From Dinoroseobacter sp013215265 (GTDB lineage: Bacteria; Pseudomonadota; Alphaproteobacteria; Rhodobacterales; Rhodobacteraceae), in NCBI GenBank assembly GCA_963691755.1, contig OY829366.1, positions 2,728,001 through 2,792,000 on the forward strand: DNA of 64,000 nt, written 5' to 3'. The notes below the pieces were generated by a model that was given only the letters and a program-made list of their open reading frames with translations, did not search any database and was not told the DNA's origin. This document shows positions 25,894 through 34,324 of this stretch, piece after piece. The position numbers and the translations under genes were made by a program. Every line of letters starts with the position of its first letter. The stretch's first letter is position 1.

Positions 25894-26705
25894 GCCAGCT
25901 TCATGTGCCGATTGACGTCCTTATAAAGCAGATATCGAAACGGTTCCGGACCCCCTGCGTAGCAAGCTTGCGGACAAAACGCCCGGAGCCACATGAAATC
26001 GCCCGCTTCCACCTCAACCCAATCCTGGTTCAGTCGGTAAACAGCCTTCCCTTCGAGCACGTATAACCCGTGCTCCATCACATGAGTTTCAAGAAACGGG
26101 ATCACTGCACCGGGTTGAAACGTCACGATGTTCACGTGCATGTCATGGCGCACATCTTCCGGATCGACAAAACGGGTCGTGGCCCATTTGCCATCAGTGC
26201 CCGGCATCGCATTGGGGGCGATATCCGCTTCTTTAACGACAAACGCGTCAGGCGCGTCGATGCCATCCACAGCCTCGTAACGTTTGCGCACCCAGTGGAA
26301 CCGAGTGAGCGTGTCGGTATCGTTGACGAGCTTCCAATTCGCCCCCGCAGGTATGTAGGCGTAGCTGCCTTCGCTCATCGCATGGGTCTGGCCATCAATC
26401 GTCAGCGTGAACCCGCCTTCAACAACAAAAAGCACACCCTGCGCTTTGGGATCAGCTTCAGGGTTTTGACTGCCTCCACCGGGCTGCACTTCCATAATGT
26501 ATTGGGAGAAAGTTTCAGCAAACCCGGTCATCGGTCGCGCCAGAACCCAAAGCCGTGTTCCTTCCCAGAATGGCAGAAAACTTGTCACGATATCGCGCAT
26601 CGTACCCTTCGGGATCACCGCATATGCCTCTGTAAACACGGCACGGTCTGTCAGCAGCGTGGTCTGATCCGGGTGTCCGCCTGAGGGAGCAAAGTAATTG
26701 GCCAT
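25890..26705 (-). CDS. allE: (S)-ureidoglycine aminohydrolase
   Basis: A 271-residue bicupin that deaminates (S)-ureidoglycine to (S)-ureidoglycolate and ammonia. Segments typical of the family are AVIPKGTMRDIVTSFLPFWEGTRLWVLARPM, FVVEGGFTLT, and the second cupin VTFQPGAVIPFLETHVMEHGLYVLEG with His/Glu metal ligands. The start at 26705 (MANYFAPSGG) is preferred over one 28 codons earlier because CCGGAAAG lies just before it and homology begins there. It supplies AllA. Allantoate amidohydrolase, which should make ureidoglycine, is not in this window. Confidence 0.9.
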   Translation of the reverse strand: MANYFAPSGGHPDQTTLLTDRAVFTEAYAVIPKGTMRDIVTSFLPFWEGTRLWVLARPMTGFAETFSQYIMEVQPGGGSQNPEADPKAQGVLFVVEGGFTLTIDGQTHAMSEGSYAYIPAGANWKLVNDTDTLTRFHWVRKRYEAVDGIDAPDAFVVKEADIAPNAMPGTDGKWATTRFVDPEDVRHDMHVNIVTFQPGAVIPFLETHVMEHGLYVLEGKAVYRLNQDWVEVEAGDFMWLRAFCPQACYAGGPEPFRYLLYKDVNRHMKLA

Positions 26706-26862
26706 TTGTGCTTTCCGGAGTTGTCTTCGGAGGCAATCTAGCAGTGCGCTTGTACGAGCACCAGCAGGAGAAAGGCACGCTCTGTACACAAGTGTCTAGA
26801 CGGAATCAGAAAGCCATATTAACGTTTCTCGCAAACACGCCGGAAGCGCATGAGAACAAGGG

Positions 26863-29277
26863 ATGGATGACATGAATTCGCATTACAGAGTTGTTGTGAT
26901 CGGTGGTGGTGTGGTTGGGACGTCTGTCCTGTATCACCTGGCGAAATTTGGCTGGACAGACGTATGTTTGTTGGAACGCTCAGTCCTGACCGCAGGCTCG
27001 TCCTGGCATGCAGCCGGCGGCATCCACGCGCTTAACGCAGATCCGAATATGGCCGCGCTTCAGGCCTACACGATCGATCTTCTGTCCGAGATACAAGAAG
27101 AGAGCGGCCAAAATATTGGCCTGCATATGACCGGTGGTCTCACAATGGCGGGCACGCCCGAGCGCTGGGAATGGCTGCAATCGGCTTATCGCGTATTCCA
27201 ATCCATAGGCATTGAGGATTGCGAACTCGTCACGCCTGAAGAAGCCCAGAAACGCTGCCCGATCATGTCCACTGAAGGCCTGCTAGGCGGCATGTGGGCC
27301 GACCGGGAAGGCTATATCGACACCACCGGCACGGTTCACGCCTATGCCAAAGCTGCCAGAAAACGCGGTGCATCCTATTTCGAGCACACCAAGGTCGAAG
27401 CGCTGCGGCAAACCGCCGATGGTTGGATCGTCAAGACCGACAAGGGCGACATCACCTGTGAGCACGTCGTCAACGCGGCAGGCCTTTGGGCCAAGCAGGT
27501 GGGTCGCATGGCCGGAATTGAACTGCCGGTTTCGCCGCTCAAGCACCACTACCTGATCACCGATAGTATCCCTGAGGTCGCAGCCCTTGATTTCGAGGTC
27601 CCGATGACTGTCGATCTCGAAGGCTTCACCTATATGCGTCAGGACCAGAAAGGCGTGCTTGTCGGCATCTACGAGATTGAGCACGAACATTGGGCCATGG
27701 ATGGTGCACCGTGGAACTACGGCATGGAACTTTTCAAAGAGGACCTCGACCGGATCGAAAACGAACTTACGCTTGGATTTGAGCGCTACCCCGCCATTCA
27801 GGATGTGGGCATCAAGACATGGGTGAACGGCGCCTTCACTTTCTCGCCTGATGGCAATCCGCTGGTTGGCCCGGTCCCCGGAAAACGCGGGTATTGGAGC
27901 GCCTGTGCAGTCATGGCAGGCTTCCTTCAGGGCGGCGGTGTCGGAAAGACGCTGGCCGAATGGATAATCCACGGCGAGCCAGAGGCGGATGCGTGGTGCA
28001 TGGACGTGGCGCGTTACGGCAGCTGGGCAGAAAACAAACAGTACATCAAGGATACCACTGGCCAGTTCTACTCGCGTCGGTTCGTGATGACCTACCCCAA
28101 CGAACAACTGCCAGCTGGGCGCGTGCTGAAAACTGCGCCAGCCTATGGCGATATGACCGAAGCGGGCTGCCAGTGGGGCCAAAGCTGGGATCTCGAAGTG
28201 CCGCTCTATTTTGCGGAGAAGGGGTTCGAAGAAACGCCGTCGCTGAAACGCTCAAACGCGTTCGAAATCGTCGCGAAAGAGTGCAAAGCGGTTCGCGAAG
28301 GTGTTGGTCTTCTTGATATTACTGGCTTCTCGCGGTTCGAAATCAGTGGACCCGGTGCAGAAGACTGGCTGAATTCACTCCTGTCTACCAAGCTGCCGAA
28401 ACCCGGGCGCGCGCGTCTTGCCGTGATGCTAAGCCCTGAAGCGCGTCTGAAAGGTGACCTGACACTCTTTAATTGGGGCGATGGCACATGGTGGCTGATG
28501 GGCAGCTTTTACCTGCGGGCGTGGCACATGCGCTGGTTCAACGACCACATCGGGGACGGCGTGACTGTTCGGGATCTCGGCGAGGATACTGCGGGCTTCT
28601 CTCTGTCAGGGCCAAGATCGAAAGCGGTGATCGAAAAGCTGACAGACAGCGCTGTCGGAGAACTTCCCTTCATGGGCTGTGGTGTGTTCGACATTGGACT
28701 TCTGCGGTGCAAGGTTGGACGTCTCAGCGTGACCGGCGAAGCAGGATACGAGATCCATTGTCGGATGGGCGATCATGCTACGCTGCGCAAAGCGCTGCTA
28801 GACGCGGGCGCGGATGAAGGCATTATCGAATACGGCTTTAACGCGTTGCTATCGCTGCGGATTGAAAAGAGCTTCGGCATCTGGTCGGCAGAATTCACAC
28901 AGCTCTACACCGCGGGCCAAACCGGGATGGACCGTTGGATCGATTGGCAAAAACCCGATTTCATCGGTCGGGAAGCTGCCCTCGCAGAACGAGACGGCGA
29001 AGGAGCCAAGCAAGTATTGGTCACACTCAACATTGATGCGGATGATGCCGATGCCAGCGGGTATGAACCCATCTGGAAGGACGGCAAGAAAGTTGGATTT
29101 GTCACATCTGGCGCTTATGGGCACACAGTTGGCAAATCACTCGCAATGGCCTTGGTAGATCGCGACTGCGCGGCACCGGGAACAGCCTTGTCGACCCATA
29201 TTGTCGGTGTTGAGAGGCCCGCAACGGTCATCGCACCTTCGCCCTATGATCCTGAGGGCAAGGCCATGCGCGCATGA
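26863..29277 (+). CDS. FAD-dependent oxidoreductase fused to GcvT domain (dimethylglycine/sarcosine dehydrogenase-like), copy 2
   Basis: An 804-residue paralog of the protein at 17550, with the same order: FAD domain (VVVIGGGVVGTSVLYHLAKFGW, SSWHAAGGIHAL with the covalent-flavin His) followed by a GcvT-type domain (LSVTGEAGYEIHCRMGD, SLRIEKSFGIWSAEF). It should demethylate an N-methylated amine and pass the one-carbon unit to tetrahydrofolate. Starts at 26863 or 26872 are both possible; AAGGGA suits either. Its stop overlaps the MttB-like gene as ATGA, so the two proteins are probably made together and act on the same substrate family. Confidence 0.88.
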   Translation: MDDMNSHYRVVVIGGGVVGTSVLYHLAKFGWTDVCLLERSVLTAGSSWHAAGGIHALNADPNMAALQAYTIDLLSEIQEESGQNIGLHMTGGLTMAGTPERWEWLQSAYRVFQSIGIEDCELVTPEEAQKRCPIMSTEGLLGGMWADREGYIDTTGTVHAYAKAARKRGASYFEHTKVEALRQTADGWIVKTDKGDITCEHVVNAAGLWAKQVGRMAGIELPVSPLKHHYLITDSIPEVAALDFEVPMTVDLEGFTYMRQDQKGVLVGIYEIEHEHWAMDGAPWNYGMELFKEDLDRIENELTLGFERYPAIQDVGIKTWVNGAFTFSPDGNPLVGPVPGKRGYWSACAVMAGFLQGGGVGKTLAEWIIHGEPEADAWCMDVARYGSWAENKQYIKDTTGQFYSRRFVMTYPNEQLPAGRVLKTAPAYGDMTEAGCQWGQSWDLEVPLYFAEKGFEETPSLKRSNAFEIVAKECKAVREGVGLLDITGFSRFEISGPGAEDWLNSLLSTKLPKPGRARLAVMLSPEARLKGDLTLFNWGDGTWWLMGSFYLRAWHMRWFNDHIGDGVTVRDLGEDTAGFSLSGPRSKAVIEKLTDSAVGELPFMGCGVFDIGLLRCKVGRLSVTGEAGYEIHCRMGDHATLRKALLDAGADEGIIEYGFNALLSLRIEKSFGIWSAEFTQLYTAGQTGMDRWIDWQKPDFIGREAALAERDGEGAKQVLVTLNIDADDADASGYEPIWKDGKKVGFVTSGAYGHTVGKSLAMALVDRDCAAPGTALSTHIVGVERPATVIAPSPYDPEGKAMRA

Positions 29278-30812
29278 GCGAGGCCCCTGCCCGATCTCGC
29301 AGACGGGGGCGTGCCAAGACACAGGCTTCGCCCGCAATGCGCGCTGTAAATTTTCGTCAACTGCGCAATCCGTTTCCAATCATGAACGTGTTTTCCGACG
29401 ATGAAGCGGCGAACATGCATGTCACGGCGCTGGAGTTGCTGGAAACGCTGGGGATGAAAGTGCTGCTCCCGGAAGCCCGCAAACTTTTTGCGGCGGGCGG
29501 GGCGCGTATCGAGGACGAGATGGTTTATATCGGGCGCGACATGGTCGACGCCGCATTGGAAACGGCTCCGAAGTCCATGCATTGTCGCGCAGGGGCACCA
29601 GATCGTGATGTGCTGCTGGAGCTTGGGACACTTGCATTTCAACCTGGCGCAGGCGCGCCACATGCGACAGATCTTAGGCGTGGCAGGCGCCCCGGAAGCG
29701 CGTCAGATTTCAAAGACTACACGCGACTGGGTCACCATTTCGATGTATTCCAGATGATGTCACCATCTGTGGAACCGCAAGACGTAGAAACCCATCTGCG
29801 CCATTATTTCACTTTACGCACCCAAGCGGTTCTGACTGATAAATTTCCCTTCCTATTTGCGCGTGGTACACCTCAAACACTTGATAACTTTGAAATGTTA
29901 CGCGTTGTACGGGGCGTGTCGGAGGAACAGTTCCGCGCCGGTATCTTCGCTTATACCATCATCAATACAAACAGTCCGCGCACCCTTGATATTCCGATGG
30001 CTCAAGGCCTGATCGATTTCGCCCGATACGGGCAATTGAGCATCGTGACACCTTTTACGCTAATGGGGGCAATGGCTCCTATCACCGTCGCGGGTGCAAT
30101 AACACTAAGCCATGCGGAATGTCTTGCTGCCATAACACTAACTCAGCTTGCCAACCCCGGCGCACCCGTTTGCTACGGCACATTCACGTCGAACGTTGAT
30201 ATGAAGTCCGGCGCGCCAGCATTCGGGACGCCCACGCATTTCCAAGCCTCGCTTGCCGCTGGTCAAATGGCCCGGATGATTGGACTGCCCTGGCGTTCCG
30301 CCGCCGGTTCAGCATCCAATCTCAACGACGTGCAGGCCGCCAATGAAAACCAACTTGGCCTTTGGGGGTGTTTGCTTGGTGGGGCAACGGTGATCATCCA
30401 CTCTGCCGGATGGCTCGAAGGCGGGCTGAGCGTCTCCTACGAGAAAATTATCACAGACGTCGAAGTTCTGAACATGGTGGCCGAGCTGTGCGCAGGTAAC
30501 AAAGCAGGTGCAGATGAGATTGGCCTGGCCAATGCACTCGCCCATGTTGCGCCCTCAGGCCATTTCTTCGCTGCTCCACAAACTATGGAACGTTACACGT
30601 CCGAGTTCTATCAGCCGGTTGTCCATGACTACGCCAATTTTGGCACCTGGACAGAACGCGGCGCACGCGACGCATCTACCCGAGCCACAGATGTGTGGGA
30701 GGCAATCCTGGACGCGCCAGAAGTATCGATGACAGCACCAGACCGGCTTGCAGCACTTGACGATTTCACCCAACGCCGGACCGCTGAAGGCGGCGCCCCG
30801 CCGGAGAGCTGA
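29274..30812 (+). CDS. Trimethylamine methyltransferase (MttB) family protein, non-pyrrolysine
   Basis: A 512-residue MttB-superfamily protein with a basic N-terminal tail (SRRRGRAKTQ), ALELLETLGMKV, FTLMGAMAPITVAGAITLSHAE and CYGTFTSNVDMKSGAPAFGTP. Archaeal MttB reads a UAG codon as pyrrolysine; here the frame is continuous with no internal UAG, so it belongs to the non-Pyl branch. Characterised members of that branch move a methyl group from quaternary amines such as glycine betaine, proline betaine or carnitine to a corrinoid protein. No corrinoid-binding protein is encoded nearby. Coupling to the GcvT-type oxidoreductase suggests sequential demethylation of a methylated amine. The actual substrate is unknown. 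Confidence 0.85.
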   Translation: MSEAPARSRRRGRAKTQASPAMRAVNFRQLRNPFPIMNVFSDDEAANMHVTALELLETLGMKVLLPEARKLFAAGGARIEDEMVYIGRDMVDAALETAPKSMHCRAGAPDRDVLLELGTLAFQPGAGAPHATDLRRGRRPGSASDFKDYTRLGHHFDVFQMMSPSVEPQDVETHLRHYFTLRTQAVLTDKFPFLFARGTPQTLDNFEMLRVVRGVSEEQFRAGIFAYTIINTNSPRTLDIPMAQGLIDFARYGQLSIVTPFTLMGAMAPITVAGAITLSHAECLAAITLTQLANPGAPVCYGTFTSNVDMKSGAPAFGTPTHFQASLAAGQMARMIGLPWRSAAGSASNLNDVQAANENQLGLWGCLLGGATVIIHSAGWLEGGLSVSYEKIITDVEVLNMVAELCAGNKAGADEIGLANALAHVAPSGHFFAAPQTMERYTSEFYQPVVHDYANFGTWTERGARDASTRATDVWEAILDAPEVSMTAPDRLAALDDFTQRRTAEGGAPPES

Positions 30813-30815
30813 GCA

Positions 30816-31466
30816 ATGGCGGAAGCGGAACAGCCGGGCAATACGAAGGTTACGCGAGAGGATTGGATTTCCGTCGCGCTTGAAACGTTAATCTCGGACG
30901 GGATCGAACAGGTAAAAGTCTTGAGTCTTGCAAAAAAGATGCACGTCTCTCGATCGAGTTTTTATTGGTATTTTAAGGATCGCCGAGATCTTCTTAATGT
31001 GCTTTTGGATCACTGGATGAATACCAACACCCAAGCCATCATTGATGCATGCAACCAACCTGCACCTACCATCACCCAAGCCATCTGCAACGTATTTGTC
31101 GGCTTTGTTGATCCTGATCGCTTCCACACGCGGTTGGATTTCGCGATACGCGACTGGGCGCGACGGGATCCAGATGTACGCACGGATTTGGACAGATCAG
31201 AAACCAAACGGATCGGTGCGCTTAAAGATTTGTATGTTCGGTTTGGCTATCCGGAACGCGAGAGCCTCGCGCGGGCGCGGGTCGTCTACTACATGCAAAT
31301 CGGCTATAATGATGCCGATCTCGACGAACCCATGGCAGATCGTCTGATTTTGGTTCCAGAGTACATATTCGCCTATACGGGTCATCACCCTGCAGAGGGC
31401 GAAGTTGAAGCCTTCCGCGCCCTTACACTAAAGCTGGGATATGCTGAAAAGGTTGGTGATGAATAA
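30816..31466 (+). CDS. TetR/AcrR-family transcriptional regulator
   Basis: A 216-residue regulator. The N-terminal helix-turn-helix reads KVLSLAKKMHVSRSSFYWYFKDRRDLLNVLLDHW; the remainder is a helical ligand domain. It starts 3 bp after the MttB-like stop with GGAGAG overlapping that stop region, so it is in the same transcript and most likely controls the oxidoreductase-methyltransferase pair. No palindrome was firmly identified upstream of 26863. Confidence 0.85.
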   Translation: MAEAEQPGNTKVTREDWISVALETLISDGIEQVKVLSLAKKMHVSRSSFYWYFKDRRDLLNVLLDHWMNTNTQAIIDACNQPAPTITQAICNVFVGFVDPDRFHTRLDFAIRDWARRDPDVRTDLDRSETKRIGALKDLYVRFGYPERESLARARVVYYMQIGYNDADLDEPMADRLILVPEYIFAYTGHHPAEGEVEAFRALTLKLGYAEKVGDE

Positions 31467-31547
31467 TGCAATCCGCCCCTTTTCTGCCACAACTCACAGT
31501 TATCTTCCGTCGCAGAACCTAGAATTTCTGCACAGAGCGGAGCGAAC

Positions 31548-31904
31548 ATGACCTTTTCCGTCCGAACCCTTACTTTTGCGGTTGGTACCTTGCTGGCCCT
31601 TGGCACAAGCGCCCAGTCGGCAAGCCTTACACCAACTGAAATCACTGACCAGATTATAGGTCAGCGCATACAGGCAAATTACCTTGGTGCCCCCATGACG
31701 GTCCTTTACGATCCTGCAGGCGAAGTGCAGGTCACGGGTGCAGACATGTCCGGAACCGGGACATGGCGCATGACCGATACCGAAATTTGCGTTAATATGC
31801 TGACGGGCCCGAACCTGGGCGAAACCTGTATGACCGTGACCGCACAAGGCGGCGGTATCTATTCCACATCAAGCGGAATGAGCCTAACGATCGCCAGCCG
31901 CTAA
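31548..31904 (+). CDS. Small secreted protein of unknown function
   Basis: A 118-residue protein with a signal peptide (positive start, hydrophobic VGTLLALGTS, likely cut after AQSA about residue 25). The mature ~93 residues are hydrophilic and contain two Cys (EICVNMLT and GETCMTV) that could form a periplasmic disulfide. GGAGCGAAC precedes the ATG. I do not recognise the family. Its layout, with GAPMTVLYDPAGEVQVTG and GTGTWRMTDTEICV, resembles small beta-rich periplasmic domains found in Roseobacter genomes. It stands alone and ends at a bidirectional terminator shared with katG. Confidence 0.75.
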   Translation: MTFSVRTLTFAVGTLLALGTSAQSASLTPTEITDQIIGQRIQANYLGAPMTVLYDPAGEVQVTGADMSGTGTWRMTDTEICVNMLTGPNLGETCMTVTAQGGGIYSTSSGMSLTIASR

Positions 31905-31921
31905 CCTCCAGCATAAAACAA

Positions 31922-31952
31922 AAAGGGCCGCTCCGATCTGGAGCGGCCCTTT
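31922..31952. terminator. Bidirectional terminator between the small secreted protein and katG
   Basis: A perfect 13-pair stem (31922-31934 with 31940-31952) around the loop GATCT, GC-rich in the middle and with A-run/T-run ends on both sides. It can stop transcription from both converging genes. Confidence 0.9.
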
Positions 31953-31969
31953 CTTTGCATCAGCTGTAT

Positions 31970-34174
31970 CTACTTCAGATCGAAGCGGTCCAGCTCCATC
32001 ACCTTAACCCATGCGGATACGAAATCAGCGACGAACTTTGCTTCGCCATCGTTGCTTGCGTAAACCTCCGACAAAGCGCGCAATTGCGAGTTTGACCCGA
32101 AGACCATATCAACCGCAGTTCCGGTCCATTTGACCTCACCAGTCGCACGGTCACGGCCCTCATAGGTCGCCGGTGCTTCCCCGGATTTGGTCCATTCAAG
32201 CGCCATGTCCGTGACAGTGCGGAAGAAATCAGCACTCAGTGTGCCCGGTCGGTCCGTAAAGACGCCGGCCTGAGCGCCATCCGTGTTCGCGTCCAGCGCG
32301 CGCATGCCCCCCACGAGTGCGGTCATCTCAGGCGCCGACAACGAAAGAAGTGCTGCTTTGTCGACCAGCGACTCCGCAGGTTCGCGAAGCTGTGCGCCTT
32401 TCAAGAAGTTACGGAAGCCATCTGCGCGTGGCTCGAGCACATCAAAGCTTGCAGCGTCCGTTTGCTCTTCGGTTGCATCGGTTCGACCCGGCGTGAAGGG
32501 CACGGTAATGTCGTGACCGGCGGCCTTTGCCGCCACCTCGATAGCCGCAGACCCGCCCAGAACGATGAGGTCCGCCAGCGAAACTGGCTTCCCATAAGAC
32601 GCTTTGACACCTTCAAGCGCAGAAATCACGCCAGCAAGCTCAGTAGGACTGTTGGCCACCCAATTGGCTTGAGGGTTCAGGCGGACCCGTGCGCCATTTG
32701 CGCCGCCGCGTTTATCCGATGCCCGGAATGTCGAGGCCGAAGCCCAGGCCGCCCGCACAAGTGCCGAAACCGACTGACCTGTCGCAAGGATTGCGGCTTT
32801 CAGTTCCGCCGCATCTGCCTCGCTGATCAGAGGGTGATCGACGGCAGGGACCGGATCTTGCCAGATCAGGTCTTCGGACGGAACGTCTTTGCCATGATAG
32901 CAGGCCTTTGGACCCATATCGCGGTGGCAAAGCTTGAACCAGGCACGCGCGAAGGCGTCGGCGAATTCTTCCGGGTTTTCGAGGAAGTGACGCGAGACTT
33001 TTTCGTATGCCGGATCCATTTTCATGGACATATCGGCGGTCGTCATCATTGGACGGTGCTTTTTCGATGGATCGTGGGCATCCACGACCATGTCTTCGTC
33101 TTCACAATCGATCGGGTGCCATTGCTGCGCGCCCGCAGGTGAGTGTGACAGCTCCCAATCGTATTTGAAGAGCACCTTGAAGTAGCCCATATCCCAAGCC
33201 GTTGGGTTTGGCTTCCATGCACCTTCAATACCCGACGTGATAGTGTCACCACCTTTGCCTGAGGCGTGGCTCGACAACCAGCCAAAGCCCATCGCTTCAA
33301 TTGGCGCGCCCTCTGGCTCTGGGCCAACCAATGCCGCGTCCCCTGCCCCGTGTGCTTTTCCGAACGTGTGCCCACCAGCAACAAGCGCAACGGTTTCGTA
33401 ATCGTTCATCGCCATGCGCCCAAAGGTTTCGCGCACGTCTCGACCGGAAGCGACCGGATCGGCGTTGCCGTCGGGGCCTTCGGGGTTCACGTAGATCAGA
33501 CCCATCTGCACTGCACCGAGAGGATCAGCCAATTCGCGGTCACCCGAGTAACGGCTGTTTTCCTGATCAGAGGTGGCAAGCCACTCAGCTTCCGGACCCC
33601 AGTAGATGTCCTCTTCCGGCTCCCAGACATCCGAGCGTCCGCCGCCAAAGCCAAAAACCGGGCCGCCCATGGATTCAATCGCGACATTGCCCGCGAGGAT
33701 CATTAGATCCGCCCAAGACAAGCTCGCGCCGTATTTTGCCTTGATCGGCCAGAGCAACCGACGCGCTTTGTCGAGGTTGCCGTTGTCCGGCCACGAATTC
33801 AAAGGGGCAAACCGCTGTGTCCCACTACCTGCACCACCGCGGCCGTCATAGGTCCGGTACGTGCCGGCCGAATGCCATGCCATACGAATGAACAGGCCAC
33901 CATAATGTCCATAATCTGCGGGCCACCAGTCCTGGCTGTCCGTCATGAGCGCGTGCAGGTCCGCCTTCACGGCGTCCAGGTCAAGTTTGTTGAAGGCCTC
34001 AACATAGTCGAAGTCAGCGCCCATCGGATTGCCGCTAGGCGCGTTTTGGTTCAGCACCTTCAGGTTTAACTGGTTGGGCCACCATTTCAGGTTCGCATTA
34101 CTCGCGCTTGCGTTTGGAACGCGTGCGCCATGCATTACCGGGCACTTGCCCTCTTCGTTTTGGCCTCCGTCCAT
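31970..34174 (-). CDS. katG: Catalase-peroxidase
   Basis: A 734-residue bifunctional heme catalase-peroxidase that removes hydrogen peroxide. The distal site RMAWHSAGTYR (Arg, Trp, His) is intact, GLIYVNPEG supplies the Tyr of the Met-Tyr-Trp crosslink, and VALVAGGHTFGKAHG carries the proximal His. The C-terminal domain is complete. I place the start at 34174 (MDGGQNEEGKCPVMHG) because GGAG lies six bases upstream; the ATG four codons earlier has no ribosome-binding site. It is divergent from oxyR, so peroxide induction through OxyR is expected. Confidence 0.96.
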   Translation of the reverse strand: MDGGQNEEGKCPVMHGARVPNASASNANLKWWPNQLNLKVLNQNAPSGNPMGADFDYVEAFNKLDLDAVKADLHALMTDSQDWWPADYGHYGGLFIRMAWHSAGTYRTYDGRGGAGSGTQRFAPLNSWPDNGNLDKARRLLWPIKAKYGASLSWADLMILAGNVAIESMGGPVFGFGGGRSDVWEPEEDIYWGPEAEWLATSDQENSRYSGDRELADPLGAVQMGLIYVNPEGPDGNADPVASGRDVRETFGRMAMNDYETVALVAGGHTFGKAHGAGDAALVGPEPEGAPIEAMGFGWLSSHASGKGGDTITSGIEGAWKPNPTAWDMGYFKVLFKYDWELSHSPAGAQQWHPIDCEDEDMVVDAHDPSKKHRPMMTTADMSMKMDPAYEKVSRHFLENPEEFADAFARAWFKLCHRDMGPKACYHGKDVPSEDLIWQDPVPAVDHPLISEADAAELKAAILATGQSVSALVRAAWASASTFRASDKRGGANGARVRLNPQANWVANSPTELAGVISALEGVKASYGKPVSLADLIVLGGSAAIEVAAKAAGHDITVPFTPGRTDATEEQTDAASFDVLEPRADGFRNFLKGAQLREPAESLVDKAALLSLSAPEMTALVGGMRALDANTDGAQAGVFTDRPGTLSADFFRTVTDMALEWTKSGEAPATYEGRDRATGEVKWTGTAVDMVFGSNSQLRALSEVYASNDGEAKFVADFVSAWVKVMELDRFDLK

Positions 34175-34309
34175 TGGACACTCCATCGTTGGTTAGTTGC
34201 AGGTACAGAGGGCTTTAGAGCCGCATTGTGCGGACTCACCTCCCCCCGAGTCTGCACCGAGGTAACAGAGTTTTAGAATTAGTTTAAGTTGGAATTTCTG
34301 ATAATCTTG

Positions 34310-34324
34310 ATAAGAATAACTTAT
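34310..34324. promoter_or_regulatory. Inverted repeat at the oxyR start in the katG-oxyR divergent region
   Basis: ATAAG-(5)-CTTAT is a perfect palindrome whose right arm runs into the oxyR ATG. It lies in an AT-rich stretch (about 34262-34322) that also has a GATA repeat. OxyR sites are AT-rich and include ATAG/CTAT-type arms, so this may be an autoregulatory site; assignment is tentative. The remainder of the 148-bp gap should hold the katG promoter. Confidence 0.4.

Noticed and set aside
27283..28182. 299-codon minus-strand open frame inside the second GcvT-type gene
   Set aside because: Shadow of a strongly supported FAD/GcvT coding sequence.
29274..30812. Possible pyrrolysine-encoding MttB with a read-through UAG
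   Set aside because: The frame has no internal UAG over its 512 codons and ends in TGA, and no pyl genes are visible.
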